Assembly: GCA_020073215.1 (NCBI GenBank)
Contig: JAIQFO010000002.1
Coordinates: 124,001-188,000, forward strand
Reading direction: 5' to 3'
Length of the DNA stretch: 64,000 bases
Source: Terriglobia bacterium
GTDB lineage: Bacteria; Acidobacteriota; Terriglobia; Terriglobales; Acidobacteriaceae
A program made the translations under genes and the position numbers. Position 1 is the stretch's first letter; each line of letters opens with the position of its first letter. The notes beneath the pieces were generated by a model. The model did no database searches and was not told the DNA's origin. It saw nothing but the letters and a program-made list of their open reading frames with translations. Of this stretch, positions 9,207 through 18,657 are shown one piece after another.

Positions 9207-9809
9207 TTACTTGCCGCCTTTGGTCAGATCCGTCTTGCTCACATTCATCAAACGAAGGGCTTGGCTAGGTTGCTTGTAGTAGTAACGGATCTCGTCGCCC
9301 GACTTCCAGGTATCGTCGGGCAGCGCGAGATACTCGTCGGGCACGGCGAAGGTCAAAAGGACTTTCTTCCGCCGCGAATAGATGGTCACGGTTTTCTTCT
9401 GTCGGTCCACGGCGGGAAACTTCTTGTTGGCAACTTGTGGGTCGTTTCGCGAGACGCCGTTTTGCTCATCGACCGGCAGGTAGAAAACGGTCTTGATGGT
9501 TGCTGATGCTGCGTCGAAGAAGACGACCATCCGCTGCTTAGTGTCGAACGACAGCAGCTTTCCCGCCTCCGGCGCCGGCCCGGTTTCGTTCGGGTCCACC
9601 GGCAGCTTCACCACCACGGGCGGCAGAACATCGTACCTGGGCTGATCGGATTTTGGAGCTGAATCCAGAATCAATGTGACCACACCGTTTTGCTTGTCAA
9701 AAGCGATGGCTCGCCCCTGCTCCACCTTGCCAGGATTGGCGCATCCCGTGGCGAACCACAGAGCCGCTACGGTTGCGATGGTGACCAGCGATTTTCTAGT
9801 GAGTGCCAT
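9207..9809 (-). CDS. Lipoprotein at the 3' end of the sulfur operon (DUF4881-like)
   Basis: I place the start at 9809, behind an AGGGAG ribosome site, which trims 68 shadow residues from the ORF. The 200-residue protein opens with a lipoprotein signal peptide: basic MALTRK, hydrophobic core and the lipobox TGCAN with the acylated Cys near residue 23. The mature part is beta-rich, with a repeated theme: VEQGRAIAFDKQNGVVTLI, LSFDTKQRMVVFF and FPAVDRQKKTVTIYSRRKK. This resembles DUF4881 lipoproteins of sulfate reducers, though that link is from memory. It is the last gene of the apr-qmo-sat run, 14 bases after the TauE/SafE gene, so it may serve that exporter at the cell envelope. Function unknown. 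Confidence 0.7.
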   Translation of the reverse strand: MALTRKSLVTIATVAALWFATGCANPGKVEQGRAIAFDKQNGVVTLILDSAPKSDQPRYDVLPPVVVKLPVDPNETGPAPEAGKLLSFDTKQRMVVFFDAASATIKTVFYLPVDEQNGVSRNDPQVANKKFPAVDRQKKTVTIYSRRKKVLLTFAVPDEYLALPDDTWKSGDEIRYYYKQPSQALRLMNVSKTDLTKGGK

Positions 9810-9823
9810 TCCCTGCTCCCTGA

Positions 9824-10888
9824 TTACACGTGAACTAATGGCTGCTTCCGTTGCGCGCGTTCTTCGCGAACGCCCATGACGAACTTTGTCAGGATGTACA
9901 GCGACAAGGCGGAAACCAAACCCAGAATCAGCACCGCCGCACAGGTATCCAGAATATTCCGGAGGCTGGGGACCGCCGCAGCCGCGATCTTCAGCAGGAT
10001 TGAAACCCCGCAACCGACCACGGCAAAGCCGAAGAAAATGCGGATGCCATATCCCTTAACGTATTTGGTAGCGATGGAACCGATCTGCGCCCCGATGGAG
10101 GCTCCGATCAGCATAATGAGGGCGGCCAAGAGCTCCGTTCGGCCCTTGTAACTATAGGAGGCCGTGCCATACAAGCCGGAAATAACGATTTCAAACAGAT
10201 CCGTTCCCACCGCAATGTGGGTGGGGCAGCCGATCAAGTAGATCAACGCCGGCATGCGGACCAGCCCGCCACCGATGCCCAGCACGCCGGCCAGCCATCC
10301 GGTAAAGAAGCTCACGGCAATGGGCAGCCAGATGGAGCAGCGGACGCCGGCTCGCTTGAAGTGCACCACGGGAGGGATATTGATCTTGTGCAGAGTCTTG
10401 TGCCACTCGATGCCGGTGGCGAGCGCATCCAGTTTTCTGCCGGAGGCTAGGGCTTCGCGCTCCTTCCTTCTCTTCTTGGAGATGTCGGCGAACACCAGCC
10501 AGGCAATCAGAGTCAGCAACACCAGGTAAGCAGAGCGGACATACAAGTCGATTTGTCCGATCCTCTCCAGCCACATGATCATGCGAGCGCCCACCTCCAA
10601 CCCGCCGACGGTTCCGACCACCATGGTGAGGCCGAGCTGGTAGTCCACGTTGCCGAACTTGCCGTGGCGCAAGGTGGAAACCAGAGAAGGCCCGGACATT
10701 TGGGCAATATCGGTCCCGATGGCAAACGCCATGGGAAAGCCAAGGATGTTCAGGCCGGGGGTGACCATCCACCCACCGCCCATACCAAAGAACCCGCCGA
10801 TCATGCCTACGCCGAATCCCAGAACGACCAATCCCGGCCAAAATATCAGCGCTCCCGAAACCGGCATGAGCACATGCAGCCAATCCAT
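9824..10888 (-). CDS. TauE/SafE-family exporter of the sulfate operon
   Basis: The start at 10888 (MDWLHVLMPV) has a GGAGG site 7 bases upstream, giving 354 residues; the ORF-track start 14 codons earlier lacks one. The family repeat is clear: GMIGGFFGMGGGWMVTPGL in the first half and GVLGIGGGLVRMPALIY in the second, with eight or so membrane helices and a charged cytoplasmic loop (SKKRRKEREALASGRK) between. It lies between a small membrane protein and a lipoprotein and downstream of sat. Sulfite or sulfate traffic is likely from context; the family exports several sulfur anions. It is only distantly similar to the TauE/SafE protein at 1.9 kb and has a longer central loop, so the two are not a recent duplication. 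Confidence 0.85.
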   Translation of the reverse strand: MDWLHVLMPVSGALIFWPGLVVLGFGVGMIGGFFGMGGGWMVTPGLNILGFPMAFAIGTDIAQMSGPSLVSTLRHGKFGNVDYQLGLTMVVGTVGGLEVGARMIMWLERIGQIDLYVRSAYLVLLTLIAWLVFADISKKRRKEREALASGRKLDALATGIEWHKTLHKINIPPVVHFKRAGVRCSIWLPIAVSFFTGWLAGVLGIGGGLVRMPALIYLIGCPTHIAVGTDLFEIVISGLYGTASYSYKGRTELLAALIMLIGASIGAQIGSIATKYVKGYGIRIFFGFAVVGCGVSILLKIAAAAVPSLRNILDTCAAVLILGLVSALSLYILTKFVMGVREERAQRKQPLVHV

Positions 10889-10948
10889 ATCCGAACCTCC
10901 GTGGTCCGTTTGCCAAATCCGTGTAGACAAAGATCAGTTAGAGAAAGA

Positions 10949-11236
10949 TCAGTGTTCCGCCAATTCGCGGGATCTGAGATTGATGCCAAGATGCGCCATC
11001 AACCAACCGGTCAATCTTCCAAGGATCAAGGCAGTCGTCGGGAGGATGACGATGGTGATGAGCGCAAACCAGAAGTGACTCTCGTTGTAAACATTGGCCC
11101 ACCAAGCCTGCCAGCCGGAAAACTTGCGGCTGTCGGCGACGATCACGGCCGCCTCCGACGACTCGGCCGCGAGTAACGGTAGGGGCAGAAGCAAGATCGT
11201 CAGCAAACTCATCAGCCTCAGTCCAACTTTGCGCAT
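10949..11236 (-). CDS. Small membrane protein in sat-TauE operon
   Basis: The 95-residue protein has a cleavable signal peptide (LMSLLTILLLPLPLLAAES), a short external stretch rich in Trp (FSGWQAWWANVYNESHFWF) and one membrane helix (ALITIVILPTTALILGRL), ending in a short charged tail. A GGAG ribosome site lies before the ATG. It sits between the cytidylate-kinase-like gene and TauE/SafE with tight spacing on both sides. I do not recognise its family; a small subunit or chaperone of the adjacent exporter is a reasonable guess. Confidence 0.75.
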   Translation of the reverse strand: MRKVGLRLMSLLTILLLPLPLLAAESSEAAVIVADSRKFSGWQAWWANVYNESHFWFALITIVILPTTALILGRLTGWLMAHLGINLRSRELAEH

Positions 11237-11275
11237 GGCAAACTTCTCCTTCTCGTGCAGCCCAGGGCGCGGAAT

Positions 11276-12085
11276 CTACACGCGGACGGGTGGCATCAAT
11301 TCGTCAAGGTTGAGAGAGATAACTCCGGATACCGCCTTAGCTACCTTCTTGACTTCGTTGATCTGGCCAAGGGTCGAAACCTTGCCCTTGATGGAAACCA
11401 CGCCTTCGTGCGCGGTGACCTCGAGTTCGAGGTCCGCCGTCGCCGGCGCGATGGCCAAGTCGGCGCGGACGCGGCTGCCCAAGGCCAGATCGTCCATCCT
11501 CTGCTGGCATTCGGGAGTGAACTCGAAGGACCTCTCAATGACCATGGAGGAGATGATGTGGCAGGCTTCCTCGAGGGTAATGTGCTCAAGATTGATCACG
11601 ATGTCGTAGAGCGTGGGGTCTCCCCAGTCCACGCCATAGAGGAACTGGGTCCACTTCTTCCGGCCCTCGTCCACCCTTTCGATGTAAGCAATCGCGTCGT
11701 TGTGGCTGTACTTCAGCCGCTCCTGAATCATCTGAACGCGGGACTCCAGCGGGGCGATGATGCGGGTGCGCAGAATGGGATGGCCGCCCTTGAGAAGCAA
11801 ATGTCCCGCCAAACCGTGATAGATCGCTTTGCCGGTCCGGACCTCTTCCGCCAGGGCCGCCTGAATCAAAGCCAGGTAAAGGTACTTTTTGTGTTGGAAC
11901 CGATCCATGAAGCTGGGTGGCTTTTCCAGGGCGGCCCGGAGATCGTCCTGTGAAACACCGTAGGCAGCGGCCCGTTCGACGATCACGTCACGGTCAATGC
12001 ATCGATAGCCAAGGCGTCGGGCTAAACATTCCGCCAGAGTCTTGCCGCCGCTGAACGAGCCGCGGGAGATTGTAATCACCGACAT
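11276..12085 (-). CDS. Cytidylate kinase-like protein with C-terminal BON domain
   Basis: The start at 12085 follows GGAGG by 7 bases and gives 269 residues; the upstream 39 codons in the ORF track are a shadow. The N-terminal part has a P-loop-like SVITISRGSFSGGKTLAECL and DRDVIVERAA, as in the cytidylate-kinase-like family (AAK33). The last 65 residues, DLELEVTAHEGVVSIKGKVS through VKKVAKAVSGVISLNLDEL, are a BON domain, a phospholipid- or ligand-binding fold. The kinase half has a conserved IYHGLAGHLLLKGGHPILR. Members of this kinase-like family occur beside sat in sulfate reducers, which suggests a role with adenylyl or nucleotide intermediates, but the substrate is unknown. The gene lies 166 bases after sat. 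Confidence 0.8.
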   Translation of the reverse strand: MSVITISRGSFSGGKTLAECLARRLGYRCIDRDVIVERAAAYGVSQDDLRAALEKPPSFMDRFQHKKYLYLALIQAALAEEVRTGKAIYHGLAGHLLLKGGHPILRTRIIAPLESRVQMIQERLKYSHNDAIAYIERVDEGRKKWTQFLYGVDWGDPTLYDIVINLEHITLEEACHIISSMVIERSFEFTPECQQRMDDLALGSRVRADLAIAPATADLELEVTAHEGVVSIKGKVSTLGQINEVKKVAKAVSGVISLNLDELMPPVRV

Positions 12086-12251
12086 AAGGAATCCTCCGTC
12101 CAAATAGAAGCGCGGCCCGCGCCAGGCACACTGGTACGGGCCGCTTCCGACTTTTAATCCGTCGCTCGGTTCACGCCGAATCAAGTCCTTGGCCATACAC
12201 AACCGTGGCTTGGTTACAGCAACAATTCAGTCCGTGACGAATGCCTGATTG

Positions 12252-13520
12252 TTATTGCGGCTTCACCACTCCCGTGGCGGCGCCGTGTAGTTTGACTTCC
12301 ACTTTCTCTTCGAGCGTGTCGTAGTACTGCTTCAGAATCGCGATGACCTCGGGCCGCGAAAACTCCGCGGGAACCGGATTGCCCTCGCTCATCAGCTTGC
12401 GCAGCAGCGTGCCCGAAAGCAACAGCCTGGCGCCGCCCTTGTAGTTGCCGTTGTCGTCGATCACGGCTTTGCTTTCGTGCGGGCAGGTCTTCATCGAAGC
12501 CATGCTCTTGCACTCATAGCAGTAGAAGGTCCAGTCCATGCACAGCGGCTGAATGGCCATTGCGCCCAGGGGGATTTCGTTAAAAATCTTCTGCGCGTCG
12601 AACGGGCCATAATAGTCGCCCACTCCGGCATGATCGCGTCCCACAATCAGGTGCGAGCAGCCGTAGTTCTGGCGGAACAGCGCATGCAGTAGGGCTTCGC
12701 GCGGACCCGCGTAGCGCATCTCCATCGGGTAACCGCCCTGGACGACGCGTTCCTTGCGGAAATACTTGTTGACCAGCGCGTCGATTGCTTTCACGCGAAC
12801 ATCCGCCGGAATGTCGCCGGGTTTCAGTTTGCCGAGCAACTGGTGAATATAGGCTCCGTCGCAGACTTCGATCGCGGTCCACGCCAGATAAGCATGCGAA
12901 TTGTGCATCGGGTTGCGGAGTTGCAGGGCCGCCACCGTGCTCCAGCCACGCTCGGCAAAAATCTTGCGAGCTTCCGCCGGGTGTTGATAGATTCCCTTGA
13001 ACTCTTCGGGGAAGAACGACTCCGACAGCACCTTCACCGGCCCGGCCAGATTCACTCCAGCCTGCTCCATCACCTTGGCAACGCCCGGATGTTTCGGGTC
13101 GTTCGTGCGGAACACTTGTTTGCACTCGTGCGCCTTGTCGATGGTGTATTTCTCGGTCACTTTCATGGTGCCGACGAGGGAATCCGTCTCCACGTCCCAG
13201 AGCGCGACTTCTTCTCCGAGCGCGATGGTCTTCGACAGTTCTTCCTCAGCGGAAAGCGTGATGGGGATAGGCCAGAACAGGCCCTTCTTGCTCGGCAAGG
13301 TGTAGTTGTCGCAGCAGCTTTTCCAGTCTTCTTTGCCCATGAAACCATCGAGCGGGGTGAAGGCGCCGATGCCCAACATGATCAGATCGCCGGTTTCGCG
13401 GCTGGTTAGGGGGATATGTTTCAGGTGTTGCGCTTTCTTGATCTCCTCCGTTTTGGCTTGGCCTTCCAGTAAGAGAGGTTTCAGTTCAGAACTGCCATGC
13501 GGGGGAACGAGTTTACTCAT
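12252..13520 (-). CDS. sat: Sulfate adenylyltransferase (ATP sulfurylase)
   Basis: This 422-residue homo-oligomer-type enzyme activates sulfate with ATP to APS and pyrophosphate, the first step of sulfate reduction (or the last step of sulfite oxidation when run backwards). The active-site motif [14 protein letters not shown] (QxRNPxHxxH) lies near residue 200 and [16 protein letters not shown] near 290; a zinc-binding-like [16 protein letters not shown] follows near 350. No APS-kinase domain is attached, as expected of the dissimilatory type. It has a strong GAGGAGG site. It lies downstream of qmoC with a 218-base gap, which may hold a separate promoter. Confidence 0.97.
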   Translation of the reverse strand: MSKLVPPHGSSELKPLLLEGQAKTEEIKKAQHLKHIPLTSRETGDLIMLGIGAFTPLDGFMGKEDWKSCCDNYTLPSKKGLFWPIPITLSAEEELSKTIALGEEVALWDVETDSLVGTMKVTEKYTIDKAHECKQVFRTNDPKHPGVAKVMEQAGVNLAGPVKVLSESFFPEEFKGIYQHPAEARKIFAERGWSTVAALQLRNPMHNSHAYLAWTAIEVCDGAYIHQLLGKLKPGDIPADVRVKAIDALVNKYFRKERVVQGGYPMEMRYAGPREALLHALFRQNYGCSHLIVGRDHAGVGDYYGPFDAQKIFNEIPLGAMAIQPLCMDWTFYCYECKSMASMKTCPHESKAVIDDNGNYKGGARLLLSGTLLRKLMSEGNPVPAEFSRPEVIAILKQYYDTLEEKVEVKLHGAATGVVKPQ

Positions 13521-13738
13521 AGTAAAGCCTCCTCAAATGTGAAATCGAATTAGGGCGGGGCGCTCAGCGGCAACGAGGGTCGAGCGGTGCTCGCCGCCAG
13601 AGTTTCCGTCAACCGAAGATCCTGGCTGCGAACCGAAACTCGGCCAGGGGCATCTTTTCAACTTGAACACCTTGATCAACCTTACTTTTGTTTTCGTCAG
13701 CCACTGCGGTCGTTCGTGCTTTGTGGCTGGGAATGCCA

Positions 13739-14947
13739 TCAGGCTTTTGCCTCTCCGGTGACGCCGGCAGCAACTGCCTGTTGACTCGGAACCTCTAGAG
13801 TTCTCTTTCTTACGGCATCAACGTAGATCGCGAGCGGGCGGTACAACAAGTGCGCCCACTTGCCAAACGGCACCTCGACCACCAGCATGGGCACGGCAAT
13901 CGCCATGTGGGCCGTGTACATGTAATAGGTCGGCATGGCCAGATTCGACAACCGCAGGATATGGACGGCGATTCCGGTGATGGCGGTGAGCAACAGCAAA
14001 ATCGGGAACAGCCAGTCCGAGAGGTGACTGAAGCGGTGCATCTCGGTCTGCTTCGTGACGCGGTCAAGGAGAATCCAGGATGTCGTTATAACCAGGACGG
14101 CCGTCGAGTAATAACCCAGAATGCTGGTCCAGCGAAAACTGTTGTCCGCTACCTGGAACCACGGCAGGAACAACACGATCAGGGTGAAGATGGTGCCATA
14201 GCCGGTAACCAGGAAAAGGTGGCGGATCCAATTTCTGGTCGCGTCAGGGTCCTTGCAATTCCTCCAGCGTGCCTGGGTGAGCCCTTGGACAATCAGTCCC
14301 GGGAGCTCGGTGAAGTAGGTGCCGATGGGAATCCCTCTTCCCTGCGTCAAGGCAAAAAACATGCGGGCCGCGTTGGTGAGCAGAAAGAAACTCAGGATCG
14401 CAGCCATGATGGCATCACCATGGTGGACCGTCATGACCGGCGCGAACTTGTCGAGCATCACCACGGAGCGCGCTTCCGGAGCCGAGTGCCGGAGCAAACC
14501 GAAGCCAAAGTTCTGGGGCACGGTGAACAGCGTCACTACGAACGCGGCCACCAGCAGCAGGACGCCGATTTCCATCCAGGCTGAGCGGTACATGAGGCGG
14601 GCGAGGCCGGTCCAGTCGTACTGCGCGGTCAAGTAGCGGCGCATGGCCATCATGCTCTCGCCAGGATGGGCCTTCCGCGGGCACATCTTCGAGCACTCAC
14701 CGCAATAGAAACACAGCCACGGTCCCGGATCGCCCATCAGTTCATCTTTCAGGCCCCACTGCGCGAGCAGCATTTGCCGCCGGGGAAAGTCGCCGTTCTC
14801 GCCTGAAAGCGTGCAGACCGAAGCGCAGGTGGCGCACTGATAACACTTCTTGAAGTCGCCACCACACTCGGTGACTTCCTGAATCAACTTCCGGTCGGGT
14901 TGGACGGTTACCGGGGTGGTCGACATGGTTTTTGCTGCGGTTGTCAT
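13739..14947 (-). CDS. qmoC: Quinone-interacting membrane oxidoreductase subunit QmoC
   Basis: The 402-residue protein joins an HdrC-like ferredoxin part to an HdrE/NarI-like membrane part. Two cluster motifs, CYQCATCASVC (35-45) and CFYCGECSKMCP (79-90), carry [4Fe-4S] centres, and the following 290 residues contain about six hydrophobic helices with His residues able to bind heme b. QmoC draws electrons from menaquinol and passes them through QmoBA towards AprBA. It starts 2 bases after the qmoB stop. The second CysxxCys motif ends CPRKAHPGE, normal for the family. Confidence 0.95.
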   Translation of the reverse strand: MTTAAKTMSTTPVTVQPDRKLIQEVTECGGDFKKCYQCATCASVCTLSGENGDFPRRQMLLAQWGLKDELMGDPGPWLCFYCGECSKMCPRKAHPGESMMAMRRYLTAQYDWTGLARLMYRSAWMEIGVLLLVAAFVVTLFTVPQNFGFGLLRHSAPEARSVVMLDKFAPVMTVHHGDAIMAAILSFFLLTNAARMFFALTQGRGIPIGTYFTELPGLIVQGLTQARWRNCKDPDATRNWIRHLFLVTGYGTIFTLIVLFLPWFQVADNSFRWTSILGYYSTAVLVITTSWILLDRVTKQTEMHRFSHLSDWLFPILLLLTAITGIAVHILRLSNLAMPTYYMYTAHMAIAVPMLVVEVPFGKWAHLLYRPLAIYVDAVRKRTLEVPSQQAVAAGVTGEAKA

Positions 14948-14949
14948 CG

Positions 14950-17220
14950 TTAAAATCCCTTGTACGGATTCGGCCCGAGCTCGCGGATACGCGCCACGAA
15001 GTCGTCGATCTCCTGGGTCACTCGCTCATGCCCGTCGATCGCCAACTGCACGAGTTTGATCCGGTCCGACTCCAACTGCAGGCGGTCGAGTGTGTCTTTC
15101 ACATTCTCCAGGCGGCGGTTGGCCAGTTCACTGCCGCGCAGGAAGTGGCATTGATAGTCGTCGCCGAACTTGCAGCCCATCAGCATGACGCCGTCGATGC
15201 CGCGGGAAAGCGCATCGGCGATCCACACAATGTTCATCGAGCCCAGACAACGCAGCGAAATGATGCGGACGCTGGCATCGTAGTTGGCGTGCCGCATGCC
15301 CGCCATGTCGATGGCGGGATAGGCGTCGTTCTCGCAGGCAAAGACGATGATGCGCGGCTTGTCTTCGGTTTCGTCCGGGACTTCGATCGCCTTCATCATG
15401 CTGGCGATCATGTCGACCGAGTAGTTCTTGAACGAAATAATGCGCTCGGGACAGGCGCCCATGCAGATGCCGCAACGCCGGCAGCGATACTGGTTGAACT
15501 TCGGCGTGCCCTTCTCATCCTCGTCGATCGAACCGAAGGGGCACTCCTCGGTGCAGCGCTTGCAGGACGTGCAGCGTTGCAGAAAGAAGCTGGGGAAGGA
15601 GAGATCGCCGGCGCGCGGGTGGACGGCTCGTCCGCGGGTCGCCAGCTCGATGCTTTGGATCGCCTTCAGCACGGCGCCACAGGCATCTTCTTCCGCCAGT
15701 GCCGAATCCATGGGCGCGCGCACCGCACCCGCCGCGTAGATTCCGGTCCGCAAGGTCTCGTAAGGGAAGCAGATGAAGTTCGAATCCGCGAATCCGTCGC
15801 GCAGCACCGGCAGGTCGGGGCCCTGGCGGTAGGTGAGGTTCAGGATTTCCGTTCCCTCGTAATGCTTGAACTGCTCGACGACCTTCTCCGCTGCCTGGCG
15901 TTGCTCATCGCTTTCGTTGCGCAGCACCTTGGCGCCGGCATCGCGCAGCGTGCGGATGGCGATGCCGTCGGCTGAGTTCGGCACCATTCCCGTTGCCAGC
16001 ACGACCATATCGACCGGGATGCGCATCGGCGAACCCAGTAGATTGTTGTCGACGTCCACGACTACCCGATCATTGTTGCCTTTTGTGACGCTGGTTACCG
16101 TGCCCTTCATGAAGAAGTTCAGCGGATGCTCCTGCACCTTCTGGTAGTACTTTTCGTATTGGCCAGGCGTGACCATGTCTTTGTAGATGACAAAGACCTG
16201 GGCATCGGGACTTTGCTCGCGGACGTATTCGGTCTGCTTGAGCGTGGTCATGCAGCAAGTGGACGAGCAGTAGGGGAGGTGGTCTGGTTCGCTGTCACGC
16301 GATCCGGCGCACTGCACAAACAGCACGCTTTCGACTGGCATGCCGGTCGAAGGCCGGACGATGGGGCCGGCGGCTGCCATTTCTTCCAGTTCCAGGTTGG
16401 TGATCACGTCGGGCAGGCCGTAACCGAGCGAGACCAACTTGGTGGCATCGTAGGGCTTCCAGCCCGTAGCCAGGACGATCGCGCCCACGCGGTGAACGAA
16501 GGGATCGCCTCCGTTTTGCAAGGTGACGTCGAACATCCCCGGCTGTCCGTCGGTCTGGGTAATCTTCGTGGAGCAATACACCTTGATGCGTGGGTGAGAA
16601 GCGACGGCATGGATGCGCTCGGACACTCCATCCATGCGCGCTTCGGTATAAGGAGCGCCCCGCGGAATATCTTTCTTCATGGCGGCGGCGAAACCGCCCA
16701 GCTCGGCCTGCTTTTCGACCAGAACCACGTCAAAGCCGGTGTCGGCCGCTTCTAGCGCCGCAGTTATGCCGGCGACGCCGCCGCCGACCACCAGCACAGT
16801 CCGAGAAATCACATCGGACGCCGCCTCGAGCGGCTCCATCTTTTGCGCCTGCACGATCCCCATGCGCAGGCTGTCTTCGGCGAGCATCTGGGTATCTTCG
16901 TCTTTCGGCTTGTGGCACCAGGCAACCTGCTCGCGCAGATTCACGCGATCGAGCACGATCTGCGTATCGAATTTGGGATCGAACGAGAACTCAGCCGTTT
17001 TGACCCGAGGAGAGCAGGCCGCGACGACAACGGCATTCACCTTGCCTTGCTCGAGATCCTCACGGATCAGCGCCACGCCCTCCGCGCCGCACAGAAATGA
17101 ATGGGTACGGCACACCGGAGCCTTGTACTCGCTCTCGGCAACTTTCGCGAGCTTCGACACGTCCACCGAATCGCCGATCGAGCAGCCGCTGCAGATGTAA
17201 ACGCCCAATCGCTTATCCAT
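14950..17220 (-). CDS. qmoB: Quinone-interacting membrane oxidoreductase subunit QmoB
   Basis: The 756-residue flavoprotein is HdrA-like with a C-terminal MvhD-like domain. It starts with GVYICSGCSIGDSVDV, has the FAD fold VLVVGGGVAGITAALEA (about 143-160) followed by VLVEKQAELGG, two [4Fe-4S] motifs CTSCKRCTEECPFG and CRRCGICMGACPE (about 545-590), and the MvhD part IIVFACENDAYPAIDMAG with LRCLGSM and GCKFGDDYQCHF. It is the electron-distributing subunit between QmoC and QmoA. It overlaps qmoA by 8 bases and is 2 bases from qmoC, so the three are translationally coupled. Confidence 0.95.
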   Translation of the reverse strand: MDKRLGVYICSGCSIGDSVDVSKLAKVAESEYKAPVCRTHSFLCGAEGVALIREDLEQGKVNAVVVAACSPRVKTAEFSFDPKFDTQIVLDRVNLREQVAWCHKPKDEDTQMLAEDSLRMGIVQAQKMEPLEAASDVISRTVLVVGGGVAGITAALEAADTGFDVVLVEKQAELGGFAAAMKKDIPRGAPYTEARMDGVSERIHAVASHPRIKVYCSTKITQTDGQPGMFDVTLQNGGDPFVHRVGAIVLATGWKPYDATKLVSLGYGLPDVITNLELEEMAAAGPIVRPSTGMPVESVLFVQCAGSRDSEPDHLPYCSSTCCMTTLKQTEYVREQSPDAQVFVIYKDMVTPGQYEKYYQKVQEHPLNFFMKGTVTSVTKGNNDRVVVDVDNNLLGSPMRIPVDMVVLATGMVPNSADGIAIRTLRDAGAKVLRNESDEQRQAAEKVVEQFKHYEGTEILNLTYRQGPDLPVLRDGFADSNFICFPYETLRTGIYAAGAVRAPMDSALAEEDACGAVLKAIQSIELATRGRAVHPRAGDLSFPSFFLQRCTSCKRCTEECPFGSIDEDEKGTPKFNQYRCRRCGICMGACPERIISFKNYSVDMIASMMKAIEVPDETEDKPRIIVFACENDAYPAIDMAGMRHANYDASVRIISLRCLGSMNIVWIADALSRGIDGVMLMGCKFGDDYQCHFLRGSELANRRLENVKDTLDRLQLESDRIKLVQLAIDGHERVTQEIDDFVARIRELGPNPYKGF

Positions 17221-18502
17221 GCTGTTCTACTCCCACATGCTCTGCACCGACGGCGATCTGCAGGGCTTTAAGCGCCGCCCCCGTGGCGTCGCGGATCGTC
17301 GCTGAGACCTCCGCCGGCCGCTTGACGCAACCGGTGCCGTAGACGCCAGTGTTCACGTTGTTGACAAATCCGAATTCGTCGAGATCGAGTACCGCGGGCA
17401 GGCCACCCGTCTGCGGCACCATGCCCGTCGCCAGAACCACGAGATCGTAATTCCGCTTGATCTTGGTTCCGTGCAGAACGTCCTCGGCTGTGATCTGCAC
17501 ATCTTTGTTCGCGGGGTCTTCTTCCACCTTGCCGACCTTGCCCTTGATGAGTTCGATTTTGTTTTCCGCGGTCACCTTGGCATAGAAGTTCTGCAGGTTC
17601 CCCGGGGTTCGCAGATCGATGTAGAAGATCGTGATCTCGGCTTCGGGATAGAGCTTCCGGATGTAGGTGGCGTGCTTCAGCGAAGCTGAACAGCAGACCG
17701 TGGAGCAATACGGAAGATGGTTCTGGTCGCGCGATCCGGCGCACTGCACAAACGCTACCGAGCGCGGCTCCTTTCCGTCCGAGGGCCGCAGGATCTTGCC
17801 GGCAGTGGGCCCGCTGGCGGCGGCGAAGCGTTCGACCATCACGTTGGTGACGACGTTCGCGCACCTGCCGAACCCCAGATTCTCAATCTTCGCCGCATCG
17901 TACGGAGCCCAACCGGTAGCGACGACGACGGATGCGACCTGCAGCGTCTTCTTCTCCGCGTTCTGCGTCAGATCGATGGCCCGATACGAGCAGGCGTCAA
18001 CACAGGCATGACAGCCTTCCGGGCAAGCGCTGCGCTCGACTACATACTTCGCTGGATACGCCATCGCGTGGGGCAGGTGGATGGCCTTCGTCTTCGAAAG
18101 GCCGTAGTTGAATTCGTCGGCAACCTCGGCCGGGCAGACCTTGACGCATTCATCACAAACCGTGCAGGCGTCGGTCACATAGCGCGGTGCCAGATTGATG
18201 ACCGCTTCGTAGTTGCCCGGACTCCCGCTCAGGCTTTCCACCTCCGCTTGCGTCAGGATGGTGACCTGGCGGTTGTTTTTGAGGCGCTTCAAATTGATTT
18301 CCACGCCGCACGCTGGAGGGCAGAGCTTGGGAAAATATTGATGGAAGCGCGCGACGCGGCCTCCGAGGTAAGCCGATTTCTCAACCAGGACGACCTTGCA
18401 TCCAGCCTCCGCCGCCTCGAGGGCCGCGGTCATTCCGGCGATACCTCCGCCGATTACGAGGATCAATCCGCCGTTCCCGCTTTTCGATCCGTTGGTTGCC
18501 AT
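17213..18502 (-). CDS. qmoA: Quinone-interacting membrane oxidoreductase subunit QmoA
   Basis: The 429-residue HdrA-like flavoprotein has the N-terminal FAD fold LILVIGGGIAGMTAALEAAE and VLVEKSAYLGGRVARFHQYF. Cysteines follow in CPPACGVEI, CTVCDECVKVCPAE (about 135-150) and CPEGCHACVDACS (about 180), which can hold [4Fe-4S] clusters, as in QmoA. It is the subunit thought to contact AprBA. It lies 155 bases after ykgJ, a gap filled by a twin-hairpin repeat, and overlaps qmoB. Confidence 0.95.
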   Translation of the reverse strand: MATNGSKSGNGGLILVIGGGIAGMTAALEAAEAGCKVVLVEKSAYLGGRVARFHQYFPKLCPPACGVEINLKRLKNNRQVTILTQAEVESLSGSPGNYEAVINLAPRYVTDACTVCDECVKVCPAEVADEFNYGLSKTKAIHLPHAMAYPAKYVVERSACPEGCHACVDACSYRAIDLTQNAEKKTLQVASVVVATGWAPYDAAKIENLGFGRCANVVTNVMVERFAAASGPTAGKILRPSDGKEPRSVAFVQCAGSRDQNHLPYCSTVCCSASLKHATYIRKLYPEAEITIFYIDLRTPGNLQNFYAKVTAENKIELIKGKVGKVEEDPANKDVQITAEDVLHGTKIKRNYDLVVLATGMVPQTGGLPAVLDLDEFGFVNNVNTGVYGTGCVKRPAEVSATIRDATGAALKALQIAVGAEHVGVEQHG

Positions 18503-18553
18503 AATCCTCTAACGGGCTGCTGAAATATGGTGCTGCGCCGCAGCGGCCCTCAG

Positions 18554-18603
18554 CGGCTAAAGCCGGTGCTGATTTCGATTCTTGCGGCGCGGCTGAAGCC
18601 GCG
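18554..18603. repeat. Twin-hairpin repeat, copy A (ykgJ-qmoA gap)
   Basis: Two hairpins, CGGC-TAAA-GCCG (18554-18565) and CGCGGC-TGAA-GCCGCG (18588-18603), lie 22 bases apart. The same layout with other stem sequences and the same kind of loop occurs at 45.2, 56.8 and 62.0 kb. It is inside the presumed apr-qmo operon. Confidence 0.7.
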
Positions 18604-18657
18604 ACTTTCAAAACAAAGTCAAAAGCCAAACCAAAGTTGAAAGCTCTCCGCAGCCTG

